DNA of 64,000 nt from Psoroptes ovis. Its lineage: Eukaryota; Arthropoda; Arachnida; Sarcoptiformes; Psoroptidae. Location: contig PQWQ01000001.1 in the NCBI GenBank assembly GCA_002943765.1, positions 2,577,501 to 2,641,500 on the forward strand, in the 5' to 3' direction. Below are positions 1 through 15,600 of the stretch, one piece after another. A program made the position numbers and the translations under genes. Each line of letters begins with the position of its first letter. Positions within the stretch are counted from its first letter, which is position 1. The notes beneath the pieces were generated by a model that was given only the letters and a program-made list of their open reading frames with translations, made no database searches and was not told where the DNA came from.

Positions 1-619
1 GAGAATGGATTCGTTTTTGTTTCTTGTGAGTGCTGCTGCTGTTGATGATGATGTGTAAAATGGTGATGATGATTGTTGGCCGCATTAGGCGAATCACCCA
101 TTGTAAGACCGACATTATTTCCATTGATATTGGCAGCGGCAGCAACAGCAGCAGCAGCGGCAGCTGCTGCAGCTGCTGCATTAAAATTATTGAAGTTCAT
201 AGATGGTGTTGATGGCGGCGGCGATGAAGATGTTGATGATGGCGTAGTCGATTGTTTTTTGATAGCTTGAAAATTGATACGATTTTCGAATACATTTTTC
301 AATACCTCATTGCAACCATCAGTGGTCAATGCATCAACTAATAATGCAAACAATTCACCGCCAATCAATGATTCTGGATTTTTTGCATAAATATTAATAC
401 AACGTATTTCATATAATGTTTGTTGTATAGCTTCAACCAATGTTGCCGTATTTACACCGGGTTTATTTTTCGATTGTAATAAGCGTCGCGCTTGTCTTTC
501 CAATTGTTTCCTCAATTTTTTCTCCTTTTTGTCTCGTTCACGTTTCACCACTTCATCCGGTGGTATTGGTTCACCGCTACATGATTGTGGATGTGCATTA
601 TGTGCCGGTCTTCCTGGTC
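1..619 (-). CDS. unc-4: unc-4 exon 4, C-terminal region, runs off the window
   Basis: Begins in phase 1 after acceptor tttcaacag with GPGRPAHNAHPQSCSGEPIP, diagnostic of Unc-4/UNCX. A Lys/Arg/Glu-rich helix follows (KRERDKKEKKLRKQLERQ), then a region including CINIYAKNPESLIGGELFAL, then a poly-Ala tract and His/Gln-rich sequence. No stop codon occurs before the window edge. The poly-Ala tract is coded by mixed GCA/GCT/GCC codons. Confidence 0.9.
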
Positions 620-3600
620 CTGTTGAAACATAAGTATAGAAATATTCATGAATTGTTGAATAGAAAAACAAGCGAAATTAGAATTCGAATAATTTAATTT
701 CAATCAGAAATTTTAATTAATATCCTTACCTTTTTTCGTATTTTCACGTTTACGCCATTTTGCTCTACGATTTTGAAACCACACCTGTGTTATTGTTTTG
801 AAAAAAGGAGATAATAAAATTTCAAATCAAAAAAAGTGGTACAAAGTTTTGAAAAATAAGAAAATAATCTGAAACATCATGACTGTATCATTGATCTTTT
901 TATAATTATAATTTTTTAAAATTTAAATCGAGATTTCATAAATCAATGGAATTGTAAAACAATCAGTCTTCATATATACGTGTTGCCTATTGCAAATTGC
1001 AAAAAGGTAAAACTGTTTCTATAATTCAAAATATTTCAATTCAACGAAATTCGTATTGAAATTCAGTTGAAAAACTCATTGCAAATTCAATCATCAAAAT
1101 CAAGTGACAAACACATATATTCATTCATAGAATTATAAGATGACCAATAAAAGAAGCTAATAATAATATTTTATAACATTTCAAAAAATTATTTACAATT
1201 TTTGAATTGAAAATATTTTTCAATTCATTCATTTATTCATTTGAAATGGTATGATCTGATGTATTCTAACTCTGTTAGAATAAATATGATTGCAATTGCC
1301 ATCATTATTATTATCGACCCATCTCTTATATAATAATAATCATTATCGAACCAAACCAAAAAAAAAAGGAAAAAAAAATTATATTTTTTAATATGATTGA
1401 ATCACGCAAATATGTCAAATTGAAAATATATAAATGATAATCATAATAACCAATAATAATAACTAAATACAACAACTTATTACATTTCAATTCATTTTGA
1501 TTAAAGAAATTCTCATCATTTTTTTTTTTTTTTTTTTTGATTATGTGATCAAATATTGATGATATATTTATATTCAAAATTTTGATAATAAAATAAAATA
1601 TGTAATTGGAAATTATTTTCGAAAAAATATGCGTAACTACATTTAAATAAATTTATTTAAGCACACAAGTGCCCAAAATGTATGAAATTTTCGATCAAAG
1701 TTCAATTGAAAATTTGAAAATTTCAAATTTGATCAATTTGAGATTGATTGTTCAAAGGAAAAAATATGAATTTTTTTCAATTCAAATTTCCAATCATTAT
1801 GAATCAATCAAATTTTCATTTGTTGTCATTTTAACAAAAATTATTATCGAAATTAAATAAACTACTAAATTGAAGAAAATAACAAATGTGATTGCGAATC
1901 AAATTTAAAATTGCTTGTAATAATTTAGAAATTTCGACAAATTTCACAATTAGCAGATGTTTTTGTGTTTAAAAAAATTCTTGGGGCAAAATTTCTAAAT
2001 TAATTTTTGACAAGTAATGCATTGGACAAAACACAAGTCGACAATCTTTGTAACTCCGGAAAATTTACGAGAAAAAAACAAAAATAAAATAATTAATTAT
2101 TCTAATTATAATTATAATAATTAATATGAGAGAAAAAAGAAAAATCATAATTATTTTTTCATTTTGCATTTCATTCAATTGCATCAAGACTGAAAACGAA
2201 GAAAAAAATCACAAAATAATAATTTATCATTGATTTTCTAAATGAAAAATAATTATTTTCATTGTATTTATTAATATGTGTGTGGGAGTATGCACCCTGT
2301 CATCATTATTATGATCATCCGTTGAATTAATGAATGAATCTATCATAAATAGTTATATTCAACGGTAATTTTTGAATAGTTAGAAAATTACGTGATTCGA
2401 TAATGATGAGAATCATTTCAAATTTCAATTTCTATTTTATTATTTCATAGTGATGAATTGAATTCAATTGAAAATAATATTAATAATAATAATAACAAAA
2501 GGTTATTGGTGTATAACTAACATATAATTATTACTTTTAATCTCTGAATTTTTTTTATGACCATTTGCTATTGGAAAAAATCATCGCTGGTCATTGAAAC
2601 CATTGACCATTCACACAAATGAATTTCAATGTGTTTTTATATTTTTTTGGACAATTCAAATTATTTCACCCGAAAAAAATAATTTACTACTTGAATTATC
2701 AAATAATACTAATAATTAATTCTATTTAACAATGTAAACATATATAAAAAACTAATAATAAACTAGTTTATCATTGCTATTATTATTATCAAATAATAAT
2801 AAGGATAATTATTTTGAAACATCTAATTATAAATTTGTTGTATTCGTCATTTCATTGTTGAATTCATCATTCGACAGCAACAGAACACACCCCCTTTTCA
2901 ACAATGATCCATTTTGGTGAAATCAAAATGAAATGAAATAATTGTCAAATATAATTCATTTATTTCGCCATTCCGAATGAAGAAAAAAAAATTGATTAAT
3001 GAATCTTTGATTCATTAATATTTTGAAGGCTATACATGCACATACATAGATGGTATGGTTATGAACAACCATGATGTATGAACACGTTTGTGTCGGTTTC
3101 GCTGTTTTTTGGAGATATTTCCAAAAGATTTCAACGAATCGAAAAAACATTAAATATTTTTCCAAAAACTTGAAAAATTCCTCTCATCACACATAAGGTC
3201 AACAGGAAAACGACGTGCAGGTGATGAAAATTATTTATTTTGAGTATATGTGTTTGTGTAAGTGTGGGACTGCTGTTTAATGATGGACCTATGAGGATAA
3301 GGATGATGATGGTACCATCTTCAAATGAATAAACGGAGTTGTTCAAAAATGATTTCTAACATCTTTTTTTCGTACACAATTCATCAATATTTGAAATTCA
3401 CGACCATTTCCAATGAATAAAGACCATTAAGAATGATTTCAAACAAGAAATTGAATGAAATTTGGGACAAACAGACATATCGATAGAGAGAGAAGAAAAT
3501 CAAATTGAATTGCCTGAATCAAAATATATTCATGGATAAAATAAAGAGAGTAAATCAAATGAATCGTTTTAATTTGAATTCTAAAAATCGTTTGTTTGTT

Positions 3601-6600
3601 GACACCTTAACCACCACCGCAACATTATCTATTCAATTTTATACGCTAACTTATTGATGAAAAAACACTTAAAAAACCACATTCAAATTATTATTATCAT
3701 TATTATTATTATCTGATACAACGCACCCACTATTTTTTTTTCTCTTCGAACTTACAATTATTTCAATTTTTGATCATTTTCAAATAAATATATGATAATA
3801 ATAAAAATAATAATGATGATAATCGAATCTTTTGGTGATGATAATGATTTTATGATTATTATTATTATTATTTTTGTTCCGGATAAATATTAAACAACAA
3901 TTCTATTGTTATTATTATTATCATTAGAATATCTAAGAAGCAAAAAAAATAATGAAAAAAAATTGATAGTAAATGATCAAATCTATTTTAGAGTTTGTAT
4001 TTTAATAAGTTATGAATGGGCAAATGTATGAATAGCAAAGACACTCATAGACACACAGGTTACACGCCTACAGTCATTTTTTCATTATTATCCATTGCTA
4101 TCATTATGATTATTTTCCAATTGTTCATTGTTTCGATGATTGTTGTCATTCACTATTATTATTATTGCTATCATTGAAAATATATTGAAATGTTTCATTT
4201 CACCAATTATTGATTATCATTTTTGACTGAATTTTCTCTTAATTTCAAATCAAATTTTTTTCCTATTGGTTTTCATTATTTCGCTCTTTTGAAAGCACCA
4301 TAAATACTCTGTATCCGTTCAATTTTCAGTTAAACATTTAGGAACACCTAAACAACTGAAAAACAACAATTCTCCATTCAATTATAATTTATGATGCTAA
4401 TTTGAAATCAAGAAATGAATTTCAAGCATTTCCAGCTGAAACGACATTTTGGAATTATTATCATTGATTGTCGAGTTTAGTGTTTGGTTATTTCAATTTT
4501 GCTATCATTCCGCTAATTTTCGCTTGGTCATTTTCGAATATATTCTGGAGTTGTTGCGTCCCAAATTGATCATTTTGATTTGGGCAAACATTCATTTATC
4601 CATTTAAACACTTCAAAAAAAAGTGAAAAACAGTAGCCAGAAAAATTGTGTAAGATAATTACAATTATTATTATTATTGATAATCTCAATAGACATTTAT
4701 GATCATCATGATAATAATGTATACAAATGTATATTTCAATGTATACAATATTAACTATATGCATACTGAGGGTTGTAAAATTTTTGTTTTTCATTTCAAT
4801 TTTCTGTTTTTATTATTTGAAACATTTGAAATAGAAAAAGTGAATCCTAAAAATTGTTAATAAAAGTTTTTCATTTGATTCAATATTCACATATTTACAA
4901 ATGAACATGGAAAAAATACATTGAATTTTCATTTTCAAAATGAAAATTTTTATGATGTTTATAACTTTGTTCATCATCATCAAAATTATTTTACCGAATT
5001 TTCGGATAAATTTCATTTGATTCCATTTTTCATTTCTATGAATTCACAATGAAATCACATTTTGAAAACCCTCATAGAAATCATCGTTGGAAAAACAAAA
5101 AAATGACATGTTGTGCATTTATGCAAGTCAAAATTATATATAGATTTTCCAACTGATTCATTGAATAATCGGTCGAAAATAACTGATTAAATTTGATTAG
5201 ATTGAATTTTATTCTGAATTTTTACATTTTTCATTTTCTCCCTTTCAATTCAATATTAATTTTTGATTTTGTTTCAGATCCAAAAAAAGGTGAAGCCGCT
5301 TCAAACCTTTGAAACATATTGCAATAATTCATAATTTAAACATCTGTCGTGTTATATTTATTTATTCATACATGTTCTAACCAGTCAAAATGATCAGTGA
5401 AATCATTGAATGAAAAAATTGAAATCAAAATCAAAAACCAGTCAAAAATGATTGTAATCCTTAGAGTACCTAGACACTTTGGAATATCTAAAATTGTTGT
5501 TGTTATTGTTGTCAATTGACATTTTTTCGGGTTGTAAATGCTTTCAAAAATTCAAAAAAATCAATTTCAATTTGATGGTCATACAATTCATTTCATTCTA
5601 TTCGGAACAAATCTCTTGTGTATGTACCGAAATATTGAAAAAAAATTGATTGTAATCGGTTTTGTAAATATAAATTGAACATTTTTAAAGGATTTGAAAA
5701 CTCATTGAACTACTCAAAAGACAATGGCAGTTTTCGAAAACTGAAAATCAGAATCAATCTTCATACAAAATCGATCATTTTGAAATTTTCAATTATTCAT
5801 TTCTGTATGGAAAAATAATTTGATTTGAAAAAGGACAAATTAGTTAATTTCACGAGTCATTATTCAAGTTGAAATTGCCGATCAAATCAAAGACAATCGA
5901 AGCAAGAAATGGCCGGAATAGGTTTTGCAAAGACTTTGGCAAAGGCTTCGAAGATCATTGAATCTTCAAAAAATTAAAAACTAAATTAAAATTAATTGTG
6001 TTTGAACATGCAATTTGAAAATGATGAGAAAAATAATGAATTAGTTTTTAAATAATTTAAAAAAAAAATTGAAACTTTGAAATTAATTTTTGTCATTTTT
6101 TTCCAGAAATTCATCTAAACTTTTAAATAAATGAAAAACTTCCAATGAATTTTTCTATAATTAGATGCATTTTTAATGTACAAAATAATTTATTTGCAAA
6201 TAATTTTTCGGAATTGAATTGAATTTTAGATCAATTCAACTCATCTCTCTCGATCATTGAAATTTATTTTCATAAATTTACCAATTCAAACCTAAAAATT
6301 ACCATCCATTTTTGCATTATTATCATTAATATTGATAAATATATTGATAGATTTGATCGATATTTATATGAATTGATATCATCATCATTGATCGATAATG
6401 ATGATCATATGATAATAATAATAGTTGTGATTGTTATGCAATTATAATGAAATGTATCTTAAAGATATGTTTTTATTTATTTGTTTATGATATTTATTTT
6501 TGGTGAATAATTTTATCATTAATATCATGATTATTTTTTGAATTCAAAATATTTAATTGAATGGTATTATTATGGTTATCATTGCTCGAGAAAAATGATC

Positions 6601-9600
6601 GTAATTATCATTAAATTAATGAATGAATTTCATCAATGAATGAAGATGATGGAGAAGGAAGTTCTTCGATTGAATCACATAATTGAATGGTAAAATCAAC
6701 AAATAAACAGCAATAATAATGATAATAATAAACACAAAAACAAATAAATAAAGAAAAAATTTACAATTTAAATTCTTTACAATGAAAAAATAGATAAATA
6801 TTCTTAGGAGTGGCAATTAAAGGTAGTGAATGAATTGAATAAAGGAATCATTGAGGAATAATGGCAATTATGATATGATGAATGAATGAATCAATGAATG
6901 ATATTTATGCATGTATCATCCATGACTTCAAATATATAATATATGTACCGAATAAAATATGGCAAACCAAGTATCAAGCGAATTATCACAAGGACTCGCA
7001 TATTAATAAACGAAAGAAATAAATAAAACATTTTCATTCCGACTGATTGCCATTATTACGATTATGATCATCATCATAAACAAATATTGATTAATCATGA
7101 TTAAAATCAATAAATAATGATTATTATTATTATTAAACACTGAAAGCGTAAACACTGAAAACATTGCGTTACCGAAAGATAATCTTTTACAGTGCAACAT
7201 TTATAACCAATAAATAATTGACCAAGCTCAATACATTTTTGCCACACTAGTGGAGAAGCTTCAAAAATCATATACTTGGTTCCTACCCGGTCAGTTTTAC
7301 TACGTATTTTCTTAATAAATTGTCTTTCATCATTCAAAAGATTTTTAATTTCTTCATTCTGCTTCAATATATAATTGACGATCTGTTCATCATCAATATC
7401 CAACTCAATGCCCAATATTTGAAACGTAGGATGTCTTTTACTCGGGATATTTATTTTAAGACCACATTTTAGGTTCTTCAATTGTTCTCGTAAATGCAAA
7501 CAATCTTTCTTTTCTTCACATTTAATGATAACTTTCTTGTTCCTTATTGGAATCACTTTTTTCATTTTGATGCCAGAATTCGCCAATTGATTTGATGAAA
7601 AAACCCCTTTCATGCACGATAGTGTTTGTTTCGAATCGACGATTTGAGCATTATTATCTGGTTCTAGAATGCAAATATGTTCAGTCTTCTTTTTGATATC
7701 ATTTTTAACTACTTGAGTGTATGATGGTTTTGTATCTTTAGTTTGAATCGAGGATTTAAGACTCTTGATTTCCAATTGTGCCGATGTCATTAAAGTTTGA
7801 ATGAATACAGAACAAGCAGCCAGCTCCTTTTTGTAACCAGAAATATTCGTGTTACCGTGCACGTTCGATAATTTTTCCAAAAACTTGGCCCATTCGTGGC
7901 CTAATTGAATATTTTTATCAAAGTTTGACATATTAAAAAAAATTTTTTTTTCGAAATTTTTTTTTTTTTTTCTGTGTCGCTGCAAGCATCGTTGATCATT
8001 GCTAATTTGATTCCCGTTGACTTGGTGATCAAGCTGCGATCAGATGTTTTCAGGATAAAAAGTGATGCTTATCTGAGGGAACAATATGAATTCCCGATCA
8101 GGTTCAAAGACTCGATCCATCCAGCGTTGGTCCAATCTTTTTTTATTGAGAGGATCGATGCTGAGTTGGAATTTTGTACTGACTCTCATAGTTGTACCAT
8201 TTTCACTGATGGATCGAGGTCTGAGGACCTGGTTGGGTGTTCTTTTGTTGTTTTCAATGATGAAAATTGCATCCCAAGTGTAATTCAATGTTTCCGCCTT
8301 GGCGCTGGATGTTCAGTCTTTCAGGCTGAATTGTTGGCCATCCGCAACGCATTGGTTTGGATCATTGAAAATGGTATTGTCGATGCTCAAATTATAACTG
8401 ATTCTATGTCAGCGATTTGGGCTTTGCATAATATCTATACACTTAATGAATTAGTGCAGGACATTTTTCGTATCGTGTGTAACCATCGTGGCCATATTTG
8501 TCTGAAATGGACAAGGTCGCACTGTGGCAACTTTGGTAATGATCTAGCTGATAAGTTTGCCAAGGTTGCTGCAGTCGACCTTTCGGATGTTTTTTACACC
8601 CGAGTGCCCATGATGACACTATGCCAAGCGTCGAAGTTGGACATACTGAATCTTTGGAATCAGAGATGGACGGAGACTGCTGATGGCCACACGACGAAAT
8701 TGTTCTTTCCAACAGTTGGATCGCGAATCAATACCAACTTTAGTCCCGATAGGGATTTGACAAGACTGCTGACAGGGCACGGCTGATGTGACCATACTAT
8801 TGCCACCCTTGTGATCACGGAACAAGGGTTGTTTTGCTTGTTCTTCATCATCATCATCATCATCATCATTATTATTGTTTTTGTTTATCTTCAAAATTAA
8901 ATTGAAAATTTTTAAACAAGTTGAAAAATAGATGAAATAGAGTGGAATAATAATAATAATATTGAATATTTTTCCAGAAAATTTCATTATTCCAATTTGC
9001 AAAAATCGAAATATTTGCAATTTGCATGAAATTTTGCTATTATTATGAATGATTAATTTTACAATATTTTCAAATATCAAAGAGAAAATTAAACTAAATT
9101 CATTTTCCCAAATATCGATTGATCGATCGATCGACTTGATTCAATTCATTGTAACAATAATAATTATGAATGGAAACGAATAAAAAAAAATTTAAATTAT
9201 TAATCGATTATCACTGAGTTATGAAAAGAAAAAAAATGTAATTTTTCCATTTAAAATAGAAATTGAAAAAAATAAAATTACATAATTAAACTTTTAAATA
9301 ATTGAATTTTCAATTAAATTTAAATGTTTTCAATTTAAAAAAATTTTTCAAAGAATGCAGACTAGAATGAAATTCGAGAAAAAATCATTCATTCAATAAA
9401 TTATCATCATTAAATCATTTTTGCGATATCAGATGAATCTCATAGATATTTTAGCATAGACTCGCACACACAATAGACATTACATACACTCGCACACACA
9501 ATAAGTGAATTTCCAATTAATCTTTGACTCATAATCTTGCTGCACACAAATTGAATCAAAGTTAATCAAAGATTATCGAAAAAAAATAATCAATGAATAG

Positions 9601-12600
9601 GTGTGTATGTGTGCAGGTATATTATTGATTTTGAATCATGGATGATAAATTGAATGAATGAAGAACATTTAGGTAAATGGCATAAATCTCTCTAGCTGCA
9701 CCGATTCTTGACACATTTTAATTGAGAAATTCTTTTTGAATTGATTCGATTTGTTTTCCTTGAATTTTTTTGTAATAAATTTAAATGAAATCTTATTAAA
9801 TATATAGTGCTCGAGGTATATTATATGCCTATTTGTTTGTATCTCGTATAATTATTTCACATTGAAAAAATATTTTTATCTTTGAAATTATCCATTTGAT
9901 GTTTCTACTCTATTACATTCTATTTCTCCATTGAAAATTTTTACAAGTTAATAGAAATATCAAAAAATTGTTATAAAAACTGTCACCACACACAAACAGA
10001 CTAAACACTGATCAAAATGTACAGGCACGCCTTATGACTACTTTTGAGTTGGATTTTTTTTCGTCTCAAGATATTTTTGTGAGAAAAATGCCGGCAGTTC
10101 CACAGGCCTGATGGCTAAAGAGGCGTAACAGTACGTCATCTATCAATCTTATCTCTGATTTCCATTTGATACATTCTTCTTTCTGAAATTTCAAGTAAAA
10201 ATTATTTGAATGAAACAAACGAATTGAAAAATTTGAAAAAATCAAAATTGAATACAAGTTCACAATGAAATTTATTGAAAAGTATTTATATAAAGAAAAA
10301 AAATAATGATAAAATATGGCCAGTTATAACGATTGTAATTTATACTTATATTAATCATTATTTATTAATCAAAGATAAAAAAAAGATGAAAATGTATCGA
10401 ATAGAAATTGAAAATTCAAACTGTGATCATCACACAGACATACAGACAAACACTTGTACAAATGCTCACAGCTTAATTATAAAATCGCTAACCTTTGACT
10501 TTTGGTAAAAAAGTTGATTTTACTTTTTTTTATATTTTACTTTCAATATTTTGCACTTGCACACATTTTCATCATCTACATGTTAGTGATATGAACAAAT
10601 AGATTAATAAATGAATGTCAAAATTCTCAATGAAGTCCGATGATAATGATGATGATGATGATGATTATATTTTTCATCTTTTAAATTAGTGTTTTCAATG
10701 CACAAACACACACAAGCGCACACATGTGAATAAAGTAATATAAATCATCATGTTATTAATCGAGATTTTCATCACAATATCAAATTTTTTTTCTTAAAGA
10801 CAAATCTTTAAGTAATGATATTATGATTCAATATCATTTTATGATTATGATAATAATTTATTTTTGATAGTCATCGATATATTTGTATTCATTCATTGAT
10901 ATTTATGCTTAGTGACCCTAATGTGCAGCATAAAATTATTATTTTTTTCAAATTTGTTATTTTGTTGTTGTTGAAAGCGAAACAATCGAGAAAAAAGCTC
11001 ACATGATTCAAGTGATTTATTATCTTCAGTGAATTTGTGGATTGAAAATGTTATGATGATGGGAAATCATATCAAAACATGATTTTTGAGTATCGATGGT
11101 TTTGAGACATCATCATATAATTTCACTCAAAGATATTGAATTTGCACGATGACAAAGAATCAATTTCAATTCTTTGATTCTTTCGTTTGATTCCGGTAAT
11201 AAACAAACTAGAATTTGTACGATTGATAATCATTTCGACCGGTATCCAGAATTTATCGTCCCCGTACCGAAAATTATAATCATTTGCTTTAATCATTGAT
11301 TCAAATTCATATTTCATATCATTTTTTTCGATAATAATAATAATAATTTTTTATAATGATTAATTTAATCATAATTAAAATCATGTATTAATAAAATAAT
11401 GATTTAATGATTATTTCGGAGCAAAAATTGGAAGAAAATAATTCATTTATTCAGTAACTCTATGGTTATTCGATGAAAATATTAATTATAAAATTGATAA
11501 TAATAACTGAATGATTGAATGAATGAAATGAATAACATTATTGTTGACAACATCAACATCATTATTATTAGTATTATCATCAATAATTATTATATAATCA
11601 TATAATAATGATAATAATAATTAATGATGTATAATGGATAATAATCATAATCAACAGCAGCAACAGCAACAACAACAACCAAAACATATAATTCCAATGC
11701 TTATTATTATTATCAAAAATAATAATGATAATTAATAATAAATTAGAATCAAACATGAAATTAACATTATTATCATTAATGATTTTGGTTTTTTTTTCGA
11801 ATTTACAAGGATTTGCAAGGGGTTTTCATTAGGTTTTTCATTTGGGCTTTTTTTCGACTGGTTCCATAGTTGTCATAGTGATCACAGTGGATCATGTATT
11901 GGAGAATAGTTACTAATTAACCAGTTTTTAGTTGTTCGGTTTTTATTTGAATTTCAAATAATGTAATTTTAATTATGAAATTTCGGTTTTTTGGCTTTCT
12001 ATGTTCAGTTTTGCTGGTATGAACTGGTTGCTGAGGTATGAGATAGGGATGATACACATCGGGGGTAGAAATGATGATATTTGTAATTATTTCTCTGGTA
12101 TAATTAAATTTGACCATTTCAGTCAATGGTTAGCTCTCAATTATTGATTGATTTTTTTTCTCGATTATTTCCATTGCCACATTCACATTCACACTCAATG
12201 AGTTCAATTGAATCAAATTTAAATTCAATTTCACATACATTGAAAATATTACCCAGCAAAGAGATGAAAAAAGGTTCACTCACGATTTTTTTCATGGAAA
12301 ATTTATTGAAATGAACATTCGATAAAAATATGTATGAAATATTCTTATCATACAAATTCAAATGGTGTTTCTGTCAAATAATTTGTAATTTTGAAAAAAA
12401 TTTTCGATTCATTCAATTCAAATAAGCCGCAAATTTCAAATGTTTTTTTTCGGCATTTTATGTATGCAGCGCACACACACACTCACTATGTTTACCTTGT
12501 GTTCAATTGAAATTCATTTTGAGAATTCATTTCAATTCGAAATTAACTTGTTATACATTTTTTTAATCATCGATCAATTATTAGTCTACAAGCGAGAGCA

Positions 12601-15600
12601 TTAGACGATACAATAAATAATATTGAATCGTTAATAATCAAAGGTATTTTTTCTTTTGGCTGTGTTTTAATTATTAAAACGGATTTTCATGAATCTTCAT
12701 GAGGCATTTTCGAACATTTGAAGACAAAATTGTGATCATAATAAGAAGATTGTGAGATCTTCATTAATATTGAATTTAGATTGAGGAGAAAAAAATGAAA
12801 TACAACAAATGGCGAAATACACGCACCCAAATTTAATTAATTATCTTAAATCAAATGGGAAAAAAAGAAAGATGATGGGGGACGAAAATAGGTATCGACC
12901 AATTTTCACTTAACAAACACAAATTTAAAACAATTTACTTGTGGTCTGAAATTTGTGAGCGAAATAAAAATAGTTCAATGGCTTTCAATGGCAGACTTGA
13001 TGATGAAGATATATTAAAATGATTTAGTTTAAATCAAGTGTTTGTACAAAAGAAAAACAATCGAAATTCTTGATTATGTTATCTATCCACTGAGATGATC
13101 AATGATTGGAGAGAAAGATGGAGAGGGCGAGGAAAACACGAAGACAGCAGCAGCTGTAAAGCATATGCATGCATATGATGATGATGATGATGACAAGATT
13201 CGAAAATTTGTTAATTAATTTATTATTATTTTTTTTTTCATTAAGCTCAAGACAATTATTGATTAATTAAAATTGATCGAAATTTTTATAGAAAAAGAAT
13301 ACATGTCTTGTGTATCAAGACATTTCTTGATATAATTTTAATAATAATTTTTCATCGATTATTATAATAATGATAATCAAAATTCAATCGAAATCGATTG
13401 TTAATTAATCGAAAATAGTCAAAAATAAACAAACATACAACACTAAAATCATCGAATCCCCAACTTCATCCCAACATATTCTGATAATTTAATCTCAAAA
13501 AATAAAGACTCCTGGCAACATTATTAGAAAATAACAATGTTTTAATTAATGATGATTGCTATTATTATGGCCATATAAACAATAAAAAATGGTGAAAAAA
13601 TGAAATAAAATTCTCGTTCATTCATCTTCCTTATGATATGTCCATGTGATGTGAATTGTGAAATTGATTTTTGCTTTATTATTAAAGAAAAAGAAATTCA
13701 TTAATAAGCATATTTTTATGATTTTCAATCGATTGAAAAAAAATAGTTCCTTCACCATTGAATATTCGTTGTTGTGTATTGTTGATGGTGTACTCACAAC
13801 AACATTCATGGGTATTCAACAACAGAAAAAATATTCACGAAATGAAGATGTTAAAAATGTTCACGAATGTGTTTAAGGGCTGTGTTTGGTTTCATTTCTT
13901 TGATATGATGAAATATTTTTTATTCATTATTTCTTATTATTATTTATTTTTAATCAAATCAAAATGAATTTTTTCCATTCATTTCAAACATTGAACAGGA
14001 ACGAATGAAAGAAAAATAATGATAATACAAGTGTGAAATTTAATTAATTAGCAACCACCATGTCCATAACCATATCATTGCCACCACCACCAACAACATC
14101 AACGAAGAGCAGTAGCAAAATAATAATCATATTTTGACTGACACTTGTGATGAACATATGGACATGATAACTGAACAAAAATCATCATGGAAAAAAATTG
14201 AAAGATGGTGAAATGTAAGGGGGAAGGTAGGATGGAAACAGATAAAGATATCACCGCTCAAATAATCGGAAAAATTCTTATTCCGATCTATCTTTCGATT
14301 CATGAAATACAAATATTTCATTCAATTTTTTTTGCATTGAATTTTTATACGAAAATCAGTTCATCATTTTTATATCATTGTTCAAAGGTATGCAGATTGC
14401 GTGGATGTTTGGCATGAATGGAATAAATACAAAAATATATCAAACGGCGATCAGTAAAAAAAATTTACGGCGGCAAATGCAAACAAACAACACAATATGT
14501 CAATATCACCTGGGCACTCCCAACAATACTAACAAACAGCGAACACAGCTAAACATCATCATCAATGATGATCATCATTCACACATTATCAACTGCCACA
14601 TATCTCGCACCTTTTTTTTTAATTTGTTGAAATATTTTCATTTTCGTGTTTGTATGAATGATTCACGAAATATACACGAATCAATCGTATGAAATTCAAA
14701 TTTCAATCTGATTTGATTCATTTAATTTAGATTTCAAAAAATGAAATTTTTTCCTCTTCTCTCTACGTCAATTTAATTTCAAATTCAATGTTCATTCTCA
14801 ATTAAATCATCAATTGAATATTGTTTTTGATGAATTATGCTCGCACACACACACATAAATTAGAATTACATTCAAATACTATGAAAATACAAGTCATAAA
14901 TTTTATCTCTGATTTCTGCCTTATTTTAAACATGAATTCAAATTATTCTGAGGTTAGTTTAGATCTTAGAATCGTTTGTTAGTTTAAAATTCTTGTGATT
15001 GTGATTATTCGTTTGTATTAATACAGAAAAATAATCAATGACTATGTCGGTGGTGATGTGATGATTTGTGTATATGAGTGTGTGTGTGTGTGTGTGTTTT
15101 AATTGATGAATTCAACTATTTCATTCTTATTTCGTAAAATCATTCTTTGCAATTATTTTTAAACATTGATCTTCATCACTTAATCTTTCATTTTACTTTT
15201 GATCATCGAAAATCATCGATATCACTGTTTGTATCCGACTAGAAACAGAGAAATGATAAATTTACCAATTCTTAAAAACGTATCAAGATCTATTCGATGA
15301 AATATGTTGATAAATAAATTAAATTTTCAATTAATTTAAGAGAATATTGGATTGAAAATTGGCAAAAAAAATTGGAAAAAATAATAATTTCTCATTCAAT
15401 ATCAAGAGATTTATTAATGAAATATTGAATGAAATGAATCAAATTCTAATTCAATTTTTTTTATTTGAAACAAATTATTGACAACATTCACTATATTATC
15501 AATACATTTGATTTGATTTGAAATAATTTATAATTTTTTTTTCGTTGTTTTCTCGGCTGATCAACCAGAAAATATTGCTAATATTTCATCATTCGTGTGT

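Noticed and set aside
30..270. Plus-strand open frames rich in Leu/Met or Ala at the window start
   Set aside because: They are antisense to unc-4 exon 4; the Ala run reflects GCN-type repeats on the coding strand.
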